Positions 8,840 to 18,200 of a DNA stretch of 64,000 nt are shown one piece after another. Position 1 is the stretch's first letter. Each line of letters starts with the position of its first letter. The notes under the pieces are model-generated. The model made no database searches, was not told where the DNA came from, and was given only the letters and a program-made list of their open reading frames with translations. This DNA is from Oscillospiraceae bacterium (lineage in GTDB: Bacteria > Bacillota > Clostridia > Oscillospirales > Oscillospiraceae), in the NCBI GenBank assembly GCA_902795045.1, contig CADBJU010000003.1:186001-250000 (forward strand). The letters run 5' to 3'. The position numbers and the translations under genes are program-made.

Positions 8840-11123
8840 CGGTCTTCACTCCTTTCAGGATGCGCTCCCTGCTGCGCCGCTTCGGGTCGATCCACCGCTG
8901 GATGCGTCTGAGCACGATATTCATGCTCCCCTCAAGCGCAAAATAGATGACCGTAACGGCGATCAGGGGGAAGAAAGCTTCGTAGGTGCGGCTGCGCACG
9001 ATGTCTCCCATCTTGGTCAGGTCCTGCACCGCGATATAGCCCACGACGGCCGTCGCCTTTAAAAGGCTCACGATCTCGCCGCGGTAGGCGGGCAGGACAT
9101 GCGGGATCGCCTGCGGCAGGATCACGCGATAGAAGGTGCGGCGGTTGGAGTGGCCGAGGGCGTAGGCCGCTTCATACTGGCCCGGGTCGACCGCTCCAAC
9201 GCCTGTCTTCAAAAGTCCGAACACCGCGGCGCCGAAGGTCAGCGTAAAGCCGATCACCGCCACTGTGATGCCGCTGATGGAGACACTGCCGAAGATGACG
9301 TAATACAAAATCATCAGCAGCACCACCATCGGCATGCCCTGCACCAGCCACATGCCCGCGCGTGTGATCGCGTTTGCGGCACGGTTTCCGTTGCGGCAGA
9401 GCATGAACACCAGAAAGCCGAGCATTGTGCCGAAAAGGATCGAGAGCATCGTGATGAGAAGCGTGGTCCAGACGCCCTGCAGGAACAGCTTCCAGCGGTT
9501 TTCCCGGATAAATGTCTTCTCAAAGCTTGCGGCAATGCCGCTCAGCAAATCGTTTTTCCCCCTGTCCCCATCGGCGGGGACGTCGTTTTCAGTGTCAGGC
9601 GCGGCCAAATCCGACGTGCGCACCGCCAGCACGATCCCGCCGTGGGCCGTCGGCGTGGAGAACAGGACCTGCTCCTCCCGCTCCGGCGTCACGTTCATGT
9701 CGGTGGTAAAGTCATACTTGCCGGACTGAAGCGCCGGGATCCGGCCCGCGAAGTCCACGTCCCCCAGCTCCAGGGAGTAGCCCCTGTCCCGGCAGAAGCG
9801 CACGACAAGGTCGATGTCATAGCCGACGTTCTGCCCGTCCTTGACATAGGACCAGGGCATATCCGTGGCGGTGGTTACGACCCGGATCTTTCCGTTTTCC
9901 CCCGTCAGGCCGGACATGTCCACGACCTTCCGGTCCTCATCCGCGCCGAGCCAGATATCCTCCAGCTCCTGCATGGTGCCGTCGGCCCAGGCTTTGTTGA
10001 GAAACGCGTCGAGCTCCGCGCACAGCGCCGCGCTCTTCTCGTCGTTTTTCCGGAAGGCGAAGCTGTAGTTGTTCTCGGTGAGGCTTTCATGGATGTAATC
10101 GATCTCAGGCTGCTCGGCGTGCAGGGATTTCATTTCCGGCCCGTCCCCGAGGAAGGCGTCGATCTTCCCTGTGAGCAGGGCGGTCACGCAGTCCGGGTAG
10201 GAATTGAAAAGGCGATACTCGCTGTCAGGGAAATAGGTATGGGCCGCATTCTCCATCAGCGGGCCGACCAGCACGCCGATGCGCTTGCCGTTATAGTCCT
10301 GCCAATGGACATCCGGCGCCTCATCGGATACCGTATCCATCCCGGTTTTGCGCACAATGATCCCGCTTTCCTGTCGGAAAAGCGGATCGGAAAAACGCAG
10401 CGCCTCAGCACGTTCCGGCGTGACCTGGAGATTGGCCGAGATCACGTCTGCCTTCCCGCTGTGGCACGCCGCCACGATGGAGCCGTAATCGTAGATATCA
10501 AAGGAGACATCGGCCTCCAGCCAGGCCGCCAGCCGATAGGCAAGCTCGATATCGTAGCCCATCAGTTCCGAGCCCTTGAAGTAGCTGTATGGCTCCACGA
10601 TGCCGGTAGTACCCACGGTGAGATGGTACTTTGGAGAGCTCGGGAGCAGGATTTCCGGCATATCCTCCTCACGGCGGATGACCCAGCGGTCAAAGATTTC
10701 ATCCAGCGTCCCGTCTTCCCGGATCGACGCGATGAATGCATTGACCCGGTCCGCAAGATCGGGGATCTTCGAGACATCCGAGATGCCCAGCGCCACGGAG
10801 AAGCTGTCCCCTACCGTCTGGTCCAGCACGCGGATCCCGGCCTGCCCGTTTGCCACCGCGATCTCCAACTGCTTTTTGTCATAGATGTAGCAGTCGATTT
10901 TGCCCTGCGCGACAGCCGTGCAGCCGTCCACCTTTTCAAAGTGGAAGACCTCTGCCTCCGGGCAAAGCTCCCGGACGATCTGCTCCTGTATGCTTCCGGT
11001 CGCCACGCCGATTCGCAGCCCCGGGACCGTGAGGTCAAGCTCCGTCTCCGCCCCGGCAAGGGCCGGAAGCGTCAGCGAAAGGAGCGTCAGCAGCGCAAGG
11101 AAGAACATGAATCGTCTTTTCAA
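8832..11123 (-). CDS. polar amino-acid ABC transporter: tandem substrate-binding modules fused to permease
   Basis: Signal peptide ([25 protein letters not shown]), a first short SBP-like module (about residues 27-160), a complete SBP_bac_3 domain (about 169-395, [29 protein letters not shown]), and a third module that looks like the first lobe only (about 410-500, [15 protein letters not shown]). A HisM/GlnP-type permease begins near residue 541, with the EAA block [21 protein letters not shown] chose the TTG at 11123 because AAGGG lies 7 nt upstream and it gives a clean signal peptide. An ATG at 11141 is in frame but has a poorer RBS. Substrate is probably a polar amino acid. Overlaps the ATPase gene by 8 bp. 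Confidence 0.88.
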   Translation of the reverse strand: MKRRFMFFLALLTLLSLTLPALAGAETELDLTVPGLRIGVATGSIQEQIVRELCPEAEVFHFEKVDGCTAVAQGKIDCYIYDKKQLEIAVANGQAGIRVLDQTVGDSFSVALGISDVSKIPDLADRVNAFIASIREDGTLDEIFDRWVIRREEDMPEILLPSSPKYHLTVGTTGIVEPYSYFKGSELMGYDIELAYRLAAWLEADVSFDIYDYGSIVAACHSGKADVISANLQVTPERAEALRFSDPLFRQESGIIVRKTGMDTVSDEAPDVHWQDYNGKRIGVLVGPLMENAAHTYFPDSEYRLFNSYPDCVTALLTGKIDAFLGDGPEMKSLHAEQPEIDYIHESLTENNYSFAFRKNDEKSAALCAELDAFLNKAWADGTMQELEDIWLGADEDRKVVDMSGLTGENGKIRVVTTATDMPWSYVKDGQNVGYDIDLVVRFCRDRGYSLELGDVDFAGRIPALQSGKYDFTTDMNVTPEREEQVLFSTPTAHGGIVLAVRTSDLAAPDTENDVPADGDRGKNDLLSGIAASFEKTFIRENRWKLFLQGVWTTLLITMLSILFGTMLGFLVFMLCRNGNRAANAITRAGMWLVQGMPMVVLLMILYYVIFGSVSISGITVAVIGFTLTFGAAVFGLLKTGVGAVDPGQYEAAYALGHSNRRTFYRVILPQAIPHVLPAYRGEIVSLLKATAVVGYIAVQDLTKMGDIVRSRTYEAFFPLIAVTVIYFALEGSMNIVLRRIQRWIDPKRRSRERILKGVKTDD

Positions 11124-11215
11124 GTGATCACCCTTTTTCATCGTTTCCCCGAAACATACGCTCGTCAGCGCAGTTTCCCTCTGCGTATCGAATTTGCGGC
11201 AGCAATACTGTCTGG

Positions 11216-11244
11216 ATTTTATCATGAATGCAAACGGTAGGCAA
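11216..11244 (-). promoter_or_regulatory. promoter of the amino-acid ABC operon
   Basis: On the minus strand TTGCCT (11244-11239), 17-bp spacer, TAAAAT (11221-11216), about 93 bp before the chosen start. The rest of the gap to 11511 shows nothing else I can support. Confidence 0.55.
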
Positions 11245-11511
11245 GAAAAAGCTTTGCCGATATAACGCTTCATTTTGAATATCGGAAAGACGCTGCGATG
11301 TCTCTAATGCCGCATCATGCAGTATTTCTCTGGACATGGGCATGCCTCATGATTTATAATAATATCTATCCGGTATGGTGATATACAGAAAGGCAGCTGT
11401 GCACGCCGCGTATCCCGGAGAATGACGGAGCATGACAGCACGAGTTAAAAGCAGGATTTCAAACTGTCTTTCAGGAAAGCTGCCGTAATTGCTTTATTTT
11501 GCAAAAACCTA

Positions 11512-11540
11512 TTGACAATGAATCATTTTCGGCACATTAT
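11512..11540 (+). promoter_or_regulatory. promoter of the HD-GYP receptor gene
   Basis: Perfect -35 TTGACA (11512-11517), 17-bp spacer, -10 CATTAT (11535-11540). A further TATAAT lies at 11543-11548 but is too far from this -35. The gene starts at 11597 after GAAGGAG. Confidence 0.6.
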
Positions 11541-11596
11541 TGTATAATTCATTTAAAGGGAAAAGAACAGTGCGCTACATTTGAAGGAGTGTTTGC

Positions 11597-14500
11597 ATGA
11601 AACACAAACAATATAACACGGGCAGAAGGAGCGGAGGCAGTGCGGACAAAACGTGTGTAAGCCTGCTGCTGCTTTTCGTACTGATGCTTCAGCTTGGGGG
11701 CGCCGCATTGGCGGAGACCGGCAGCCTCAATGCAGATCGGCATATCTCTGTTGATATTGTGAACCGGACAGAGGGGTATTCCGCGGTGCTGTATGACAAT
11801 ACCAGCGGACTGCCTACTTCCGAGGCCAACGCCATCGTTGAGACCGGCGACGGCTTTATCTGGATCGGCAGCTATGCAGGTCTGATCCGTTACGACGGCA
11901 ATACCTTTGAGCGTATGGATTCCACCAACGGCATCTCCAGCATCAAATGTCTGTTCGTGGACGATCAGGACCGCCTCTGGATGGGAACGAATGACAACGG
12001 TGTGGCGGTCATGGAAAAGGGCGAGTTCCGGATGTGGAGCAAGCTGGACGGCATGAAATCGGCCCACACCAGAGCCATCACGCAGGGCTCGGACGGGACG
12101 ATCTATGTTGCGACGACCTGCGGCATTGTCATGATCGATCCCGACTATCATCTCAGCGTGATGGAGGAAGAGCTCATCGCCGAGGCCAACATGCGCGACC
12201 TGCGTGCCGGGAGCGACGGGCTCATCTACGGTATTACCAATTACGGCGACCTGATGACGATCAAGGACGGGAGGCTGCAAAGCTATCTGAGCGCGGCAGA
12301 CACTATCGTCGGCGGCGTCGGGTCGATCCTTCCCGACCCGGAGGAACCGGGAAAGCTGTATTTTGAAGGCGCCGACTTCAAGTTCCATCATGCCCGGCTG
12401 GGAGACACGCTTACCGAAATCGAAACCATCGACATCCGGCCACTCAGCTATGTGCAGAAAATCGAATACATCGACGGCAGGATCTGGATCTGCAGCACCT
12501 ACGGCATCGGCGTGGTGGATAACGGTGTCTTCCGTCTGCTGGACAATCTGCCTATGGATGACAGCGTGGGCGGTATGATGGTCGATTATCTCGGCAATCT
12601 GTGGTTTACCTCCACGCGCCAGGGCGTCATGAAGATCGTGCCGAATCAGTTCTCCGATCTGTTTGAGCGCTTTGGCCTGCCGAAGAGCGTGGTGAACACC
12701 ACCTGCATCTGCGATGACATGCTCTTCATCGGCTCGGATACGGGGCTGACGGTGCTCGACGAAAACGGTCCCGTGACCGGCCTGCCGCTGAAGAGCGCCA
12801 AGACCGCCTCCGGCAAAGATCTGGAGGCGGACGACCTCATAAAGCTGCTCGACGGGTGCCGGATCCGTTCCATCATCCGCGACAGCAGGGGCCGGGCGTG
12901 GATATCCACCTGGCGAAAGCTGGGCCTTTTGCGCTACGATCACGGCGAGCTTGTGGCCTTCACCACGGAGGAGGGCCTGCTCGGTTCGCGCAACGGCAGT
13001 CTGCGCGCCATCGCCGAAAAAGAGGACGGGACCATCCTGGTCGCGCTCTCCGGCGGTGTGAACGTCATTCAGGGTGACCGCGTGATCGGCTCCTACAGCG
13101 ATAAGGACGGCATCAGCAATGTGGAGAGTCTTACCGTTGAGGCAGGCATGAACGGCGAGATCGTTCTCGGCAGCAACGGCGGCGGCATTTATATCATTGA
13201 TGAATCCGGCGTAAAGAATATTGATGTCGAGGACGGTCTGCCTTCGGACATTGTGATGCGTCTCAAGCGCGATGTGAAGCACCGGGTCGTCTGGATCGTC
13301 ACCAGCAGCGCCATCGCCTATATGACGCCGGACTATCAGATTACAACAGTAAAGAAGTTCCCCTATACCAACAACTTCGACCTCTATGAAAACAGCAAGG
13401 GGGATATGTGGGTGCTCAGCAGCAACGGCATTTATGTGGTGCCCACTGAGGAACTGCTTGCAAACGGGGACATCAGCCCCGTATACTACAGTCTCGCAAA
13501 CGGCCTGCCCTGCATCGCCACGGCAAACTCCTACAGCGGCCTTGACGAAAACGGCGACCTGTATATCGCCGGCAGCACCGGCGTGTGCAAGGTCAATATT
13601 GACGAGCCCTTTGAGGATGTCAGCGATCTCAAGGCGATCGTTCCCTACGTGGAGGCGGACGGAACGGCGGTCTACCCGGACGCGGACGGCTCCTTCACGA
13701 TCCCGTCCGGCACCCAGAAGCTGACGATCCCCAGCTTTGTGTTCAACTACTCCCTGAGCAACCCGCAGGTGAACTACCGGCTGGAGGGCTTTGATCACAG
13801 CGGCACCACCGTCAGCCGCAGCGACATGGTCCCCGTGGACTATACCAACCTCCACGGCGGCACCTATCATTATAGAATGCAGCTCAAGGACGCCATGGGG
13901 CGCGGCAGCAAGGAGGTCTCCGTTGAAATCGTCAAGGAAAAGGCCTTCTATGAGCAGCCGTGGTTCTATGTCATTGCGGGCTTCACCGCGCTGCTGATTC
14001 TTGCGCTGGCCGTTCGCTTCTATGTGCGCAGGAAGACCCGCGCGCTGGAAAAGAAGAACCAGGAGACCATGGCCTTCGTCGGCGGTATTACAGAGGCCTT
14101 TGCAAAGGTCATCGACATGAAGGACCGCTACACCAACGGCCACTCCTCCCGCGTGGCGAAGTATACCGCCATGCTCTCAAAGGAGCTGGGGTATGACGAC
14201 GAAACCGTGGAAAAGTATTACCGCATCGCGCTTTTGCACGACATTGGCAAGATCGGTGTGCCGCCGGAGGTGCTGAACAAGCCCGGCAAGCTCACGGACG
14301 AGGAATTTGAGATCATCAAATCCCACACGACAAAGGGCTATGAGGCGCTCAAGGAGATCACCATCATGCCGGAGCTGGCCATCGGGGCCGAGGCCCACCA
14401 CGAGCGGCCGGACGGCAGGGGCTATCCCAACCATCTGAAAGGGGACGAAATCCCCCGCGTCGCCCAGATCATCGCGGTGGCGGACTGCTTCGACGCCATG

Positions 14501-14692
14501 TACTCCAACCGTCCCTACCGCAACCGCATGAATTTTGACAAGGTCGTCTCCATCATCAAGGAGGTTTCCGGCACCCAGCTTACCCCGGATGTGGTGGATG
14601 CCTTCCTGCGTCTGGTGGACAAGGGCGAGCTGCGCGACCCCGACGATCACGGCGGCGGCAGCGTGGAGGAAGTGGACAATATTCGGAAATAA
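11597..14692 (+). CDS. membrane receptor: beta-propeller, Y_Y_Y domain and HD-GYP c-di-GMP phosphodiesterase
   Basis: 1,031 residues. After a signal/anchor segment (SLLLLFVLMLQLGGAALAE) come repeated two-component-propeller blades, each with GLPS/GIS and a W-IGS or WMGT motif (about residues 50-680), a Y_Y_Y-type beta-sandwich (about 690-780), one membrane helix (about 790-812), a short coiled linker and a C-terminal HD-GYP domain. The HD-GYP signature is complete: HDIGKIGVPPEVLNKPG near residue 884 and HHERPDGRGYP near 936. In Bacteroides this extracellular architecture precedes a histidine kinase; here the output is cyclic-di-GMP hydrolysis. It faces a cellulose-synthase-like gene, an output c-di-GMP classically controls. 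RBS GAAGGAG. Confidence 0.93.
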   Translation: MKHKQYNTGRRSGGSADKTCVSLLLLFVLMLQLGGAALAETGSLNADRHISVDIVNRTEGYSAVLYDNTSGLPTSEANAIVETGDGFIWIGSYAGLIRYDGNTFERMDSTNGISSIKCLFVDDQDRLWMGTNDNGVAVMEKGEFRMWSKLDGMKSAHTRAITQGSDGTIYVATTCGIVMIDPDYHLSVMEEELIAEANMRDLRAGSDGLIYGITNYGDLMTIKDGRLQSYLSAADTIVGGVGSILPDPEEPGKLYFEGADFKFHHARLGDTLTEIETIDIRPLSYVQKIEYIDGRIWICSTYGIGVVDNGVFRLLDNLPMDDSVGGMMVDYLGNLWFTSTRQGVMKIVPNQFSDLFERFGLPKSVVNTTCICDDMLFIGSDTGLTVLDENGPVTGLPLKSAKTASGKDLEADDLIKLLDGCRIRSIIRDSRGRAWISTWRKLGLLRYDHGELVAFTTEEGLLGSRNGSLRAIAEKEDGTILVALSGGVNVIQGDRVIGSYSDKDGISNVESLTVEAGMNGEIVLGSNGGGIYIIDESGVKNIDVEDGLPSDIVMRLKRDVKHRVVWIVTSSAIAYMTPDYQITTVKKFPYTNNFDLYENSKGDMWVLSSNGIYVVPTEELLANGDISPVYYSLANGLPCIATANSYSGLDENGDLYIAGSTGVCKVNIDEPFEDVSDLKAIVPYVEADGTAVYPDADGSFTIPSGTQKLTIPSFVFNYSLSNPQVNYRLEGFDHSGTTVSRSDMVPVDYTNLHGGTYHYRMQLKDAMGRGSKEVSVEIVKEKAFYEQPWFYVIAGFTALLILALAVRFYVRRKTRALEKKNQETMAFVGGITEAFAKVIDMKDRYTNGHSSRVAKYTAMLSKELGYDDETVEKYYRIALLHDIGKIGVPPEVLNKPGKLTDEEFEIIKSHTTKGYEALKEITIMPELAIGAEAHHERPDGRGYPNHLKGDEIPRVAQIIAVADCFDAMYSNRPYRNRMNFDKVVSIIKEVSGTQLTPDVVDAFLRLVDKGELRDPDDHGGGSVEEVDNIRK

Positions 14693-14713
14693 ATATTGTG
14701 CCATAATTACGAA

Positions 14714-14753
14714 CAGGGCCGGAACTGGCAGTACACTGTCAGTCCCGGCCCTG
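14714..14753. terminator. terminator hairpin between convergent genes
   Basis: Hairpin CAGGGCCGG...CCGGCCCTG extended by ACTGGCAG / CTGTCAGT with one mismatch and one G-U pair. It lies between the ends of the HD-GYP gene (plus) and the cellulose-synthase fusion (minus). The U-tracts are poor on both sides. Confidence 0.6.
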
Positions 14754-14759
14754 CTCGTA

Positions 14760-17700
14760 TTATTTTGTGGTTCTCGCCACACGGTGGGCGATGTTCTGCC
14801 ACAGGTGGGGGATGATGCCGAAATCTCTCTGCAGCGATTGCGGCAGCGTGGGGATCCGGTCATACAGGATCTCCCAGTATTCGTAGCGGTCATTGCCGAA
14901 ATCCAGGATCTCGATGGTCTGTGTGCGGCTCTGGCTGCGGCGGGCCTGCCGCAGCCCTGTGACCACCCCGCGCAGCTCGGCCCGATGACCGTTGTACGCA
15001 AGCTTTACACGTACATGATCGCCGATGCCCGGCGACACGCCCTCATCCAGAAACACGGTCATGCAATGCTCATTGAGCTGCGTGGTGATGCCTGCAGCAG
15101 AGCCGGTGCCGCCGTACAGCACGTCCACATTCACGGGGATGAAGTCCTGCACCTTCACGCTCTCCCCGTCATCATCACGTCCGTCCACCAGGAACATGGA
15201 GAGGACCAGATAATAGAGGTTCCGGATCAGCCAGAACAGCAGGATCAGCAGACTGACCACATGCGGTCTGTCCATAATCCACAGCACGCGGACAATGCCG
15301 AACACCGACAGCAATGTCAGAATCAGGAACGGCAGCATGGAGCGGATATCGGCGCCCTGTTTTTCGGCCTTGCGCGTTTTGTCCGTTACCTTGAAGGCAG
15401 AAAGGCTGATACCCAGCGATTCCTTGATGATCGGGATCAGCAGGTGCGGCATGACGCTGGTTTCATAGATGCCGCTCCACTTGTGCGAGATGGTCCGCTT
15501 GCTGCATAGCTTCAGGCACACATCCTGCATGATGTACATGGGCAGCCAGAAAACCAGCAGCTCCAGCCAGTTGCACCGGAAAACAGGCAGGGCGAAAACG
15601 GCAAACAGCAGCGGCGAGAGGATATAGATCAGGTTTTTGATCGGGGAATACCAGTAGATCACGGAGCTCCAGTAGCTGATTTTCTGGTCGAGGCTGAGAT
15701 TTTTCCGCTTCCAGATTTTCAGCTGTCTCGCCGTTGCGATGACGCCCCGGCCCCATCTGGTGCGCTGCTGGATATGCTCTTTGTAGGTGTGGGGGGTCTG
15801 GCCGCTGGCCAGGGGCTCGGGAAGGGCGAGGCTCACATAGCCGTGCGACTCGATCAGAAGCCCGGTTGCAAAGTCCTCCGTGATCGACCCCGTATAAAAT
15901 CCGCCCACGTCCTCCAGGGCTTTTCTGGCGATCACCGTATTGGAGCCGCCGTAGATCACGCTGTTGCTGGAGGTCTTGGCAGGCTCTATGGTGCGGTAGA
16001 AAAAGTCCTGCTCGTTGGGGGCCTGTTTTTCGGAATAGAGCGCGTGCTGAAACACATCCGGGTCATAGAAGCACTGGGGCGTCTGCAGCAGGCCGAGGGG
16101 CATGCGCTTATCCGCGGGCAGCTTCCTGTTGCGCTCTTCGGCGTCCACAAAATAGGGGATGGTTTTCAGGAGAAAATCGCTTCTCGGGATCATGTCCGCA
16201 TCCAGCGTGACGATATAGGGCGCGGTGGTCAGGGCCAGGGCGTGGTTCAGATTCCCGGCCTTTGCCCCTTTGTTGTCCGGGCGGTCAAAGTAGCCCACGC
16301 CCATTTCTTCGGCAAGCGCCCGCATTTCGCCGCGGCGGTTGTCGTCACAGATCCAGATATGCACCTTCTTCGGGTCCGGATATTTCAAATGTACGCAGCC
16401 GTTTACCGTTCTGCGCAAAAGGTCTGTTGGCTCATTATAGGTGGCGATGAAGATATCCACATCCGGGTATGCATCCTCCGCGATTTCCGGCAGGGGATGC
16501 TCCCTCATCCCGAACAGGCTCCGGAAGAGGACAAGCGATTCCGCAAAGCCCAGGATCTCCACCGCCAGCAGCAGGATATTGGCAGCAACGGGCAGAACGC
16601 CGAAGCCCTTCGGGATAGAATAGCGGACGCGCCAGCATAGATAGATCAAGGTACAGAGAATGCTGAGCATCAGCGCGCACGCCGACAGCAGGTGCTCCTT
16701 TGTCAGCTTCTCCTTTTCGCCTCCATCCCCGCCGCGAAGAAGTTCATCATAGGTGCGCTTTTTCTTTTTTGCGGTGCGGGACACAAGTCCCGCAGCCGCG
16801 GCAAACAGCGAGACCGCAAGAACTCCGATGCCTGCGAAAAGGGGCCATGCGTGCAGGGTGCCGGTCCCCCGCTCTCCCAACGCAGAGTACAGGAGGGACC
16901 AGATCCTGGAAAGACGCCCCTTTACCAGCGTGTCCGCCGGAATGGGGATGCTCTTCGGGTCCTTTCCGGAGAGCAGGGCTTTGACCCACTGGCCGCTGTC
17001 GGTGAGGTCTTCATCGCGTATGGGCTTCTCCGGCTCAAAGCCGGGCCGGAACATAGCGGAGGATTCATTCTTGTCAGAAAAGCTCCATACGGCGTAGCCG
17101 ATGCTGTTGCGGTTGAGATAATCAAACCACTGCGCGGCCATGGAAAAATTGAGATCGCCGTCGCCGCTGGCCTCGCTGAGACCGCATTCGGTGACAAAGA
17201 CCGGGAGTCCGCTGTCGACCGCGGCCTTCAGTTCATGCAGCAGTCCTTCTTTGTGAGTAGCCGCGTAGAAGTGCAGCACCGCCATCACGTTGTCATAGGG
17301 CACCGGCCGCAGGACGGCGCTGCCGAGATTCTTGTCATATACCGGTGTACCGACCAGGATGACAGAGTCCGGGATCTGCCTGCGGATCACCGGGATCACC
17401 TTGTCACAGTAGTCCAGGATGTCTGTCCAGCCCGTATCACCGTTGGGCTCATTGCAGATCTCAAACAGCAGGTTCGGCACATCCGCGTACTCCGACGCGA
17501 CAAGCTCAAAGAATGCCTTGGCCTCTTCGGCGTGTTCGTTGGGATTTCCCTGCTCCAGGATGTGCCAGTCCACGATCACATACAGATCGGCGGCGATCGC
17601 CGCGTCGATCCCCTTTCGCAGCAACGTCAGGCTCTCCTCCTCATGGCCGCCGCAGTATTGGGAGGCATACATGGCAAGACGGACGAGGTTTGCGTTCCAT

Positions 17701-17975
17701 TCCGTCGAAATCTGCCGAAAGAGCGCCTCATTGACGAAATCCGGGAACCAGGTGAGTCCATGAGTGCTCACGCCGCGCAAAGCCACGGTCCGCCCGGCTT
17801 CATCGACCAGTTTTGTCCCCTCCACATGCAGCCTGCCGTTTTCAGTGGGGCGGGCCGTGAGTGCTTTTTCCGCCTGCGCCGCATCCATCCGTGACAATGC
17901 GGCGGCTTCCCCGCAGATTGCCGGGGCAGACAGGAGCAGTATCAGGCACAGAAGAAGAGATAGTGTTTTTTTCAT
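14760..17975 (-). CDS. fusion of GH5 endoglucanase, cellulose-synthase-type GT2 and PilZ-like domain
   Basis: 1,071 residues. A signal peptide is followed by a GH5 domain (about 35-330) with FEICNEPNG near residue 173 (acid/base Glu) and FVTECG near 260 (nucleophile Glu). After membrane helices near 371-480 comes a BcsA-like GT2 domain with all processive-synthase motifs: ICDDNRRGEM (~543), TLDADMIPR (~591), SITEDFATG (~697) and QQRTRWGRG (~738). Four more helices follow, then a C-terminal beta domain (~928-1025) placed like the PilZ domain of BcsA but without a visible RxxxR or D/NxSxxG. It should export a beta-1,4-glucan while an extracellular hydrolase trims it. In described systems these are separate proteins (for example BcsA and BcsZ). 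RBS GGAGG, ATG at 17975. Confidence 0.92.
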   Translation of the reverse strand: MKKTLSLLLCLILLLSAPAICGEAAALSRMDAAQAEKALTARPTENGRLHVEGTKLVDEAGRTVALRGVSTHGLTWFPDFVNEALFRQISTEWNANLVRLAMYASQYCGGHEEESLTLLRKGIDAAIAADLYVIVDWHILEQGNPNEHAEEAKAFFELVASEYADVPNLLFEICNEPNGDTGWTDILDYCDKVIPVIRRQIPDSVILVGTPVYDKNLGSAVLRPVPYDNVMAVLHFYAATHKEGLLHELKAAVDSGLPVFVTECGLSEASGDGDLNFSMAAQWFDYLNRNSIGYAVWSFSDKNESSAMFRPGFEPEKPIRDEDLTDSGQWVKALLSGKDPKSIPIPADTLVKGRLSRIWSLLYSALGERGTGTLHAWPLFAGIGVLAVSLFAAAAGLVSRTAKKKKRTYDELLRGGDGGEKEKLTKEHLLSACALMLSILCTLIYLCWRVRYSIPKGFGVLPVAANILLLAVEILGFAESLVLFRSLFGMREHPLPEIAEDAYPDVDIFIATYNEPTDLLRRTVNGCVHLKYPDPKKVHIWICDDNRRGEMRALAEEMGVGYFDRPDNKGAKAGNLNHALALTTAPYIVTLDADMIPRSDFLLKTIPYFVDAEERNRKLPADKRMPLGLLQTPQCFYDPDVFQHALYSEKQAPNEQDFFYRTIEPAKTSSNSVIYGGSNTVIARKALEDVGGFYTGSITEDFATGLLIESHGYVSLALPEPLASGQTPHTYKEHIQQRTRWGRGVIATARQLKIWKRKNLSLDQKISYWSSVIYWYSPIKNLIYILSPLLFAVFALPVFRCNWLELLVFWLPMYIMQDVCLKLCSKRTISHKWSGIYETSVMPHLLIPIIKESLGISLSAFKVTDKTRKAEKQGADIRSMLPFLILTLLSVFGIVRVLWIMDRPHVVSLLILLFWLIRNLYYLVLSMFLVDGRDDDGESVKVQDFIPVNVDVLYGGTGSAAGITTQLNEHCMTVFLDEGVSPGIGDHVRVKLAYNGHRAELRGVVTGLRQARRSQSRTQTIEILDFGNDRYEYWEILYDRIPTLPQSLQRDFGIIPHLWQNIAHRVARTTK

Positions 17976-18119
17976 TGGTTCCGTGCGCCTCCGTGACTTG
18001 TGCAGTTATTAGAAAAGCAGGCTCTTTATACGCTGATTATACCAGCCCGGTGCTCCGTTTTCAACATTTCCTGCATGATGATCTCGCCAAACGCAGCATT
18101 GCCCGATGACAAAAAAACA

Positions 18120-18147
18120 CCGGTCGGGTCCCGGAGGACCCGGCCGG
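18120..18147 (-). terminator. intrinsic terminator of the MscS-type gene
   Basis: 12-bp GC-rich stem (CCGGTCGGGTCC / GGACCCGGCCGG, one G-U pair) followed on the minus strand by TGTTTTTTT, 54 bp after the stop at 18201. Confidence 0.9.
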
Positions 18148-18200
18148 CGCTTTTGTTTTGCGTTGGCATGCGTTTGCGGCAATGCCGCGGGGAAGCACGG

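Noticed and set aside
11549-14143. Long minus-strand frame opposite the HD-GYP gene
   Set aside because: The plus strand has promoter, RBS and complete HD-GYP motifs.
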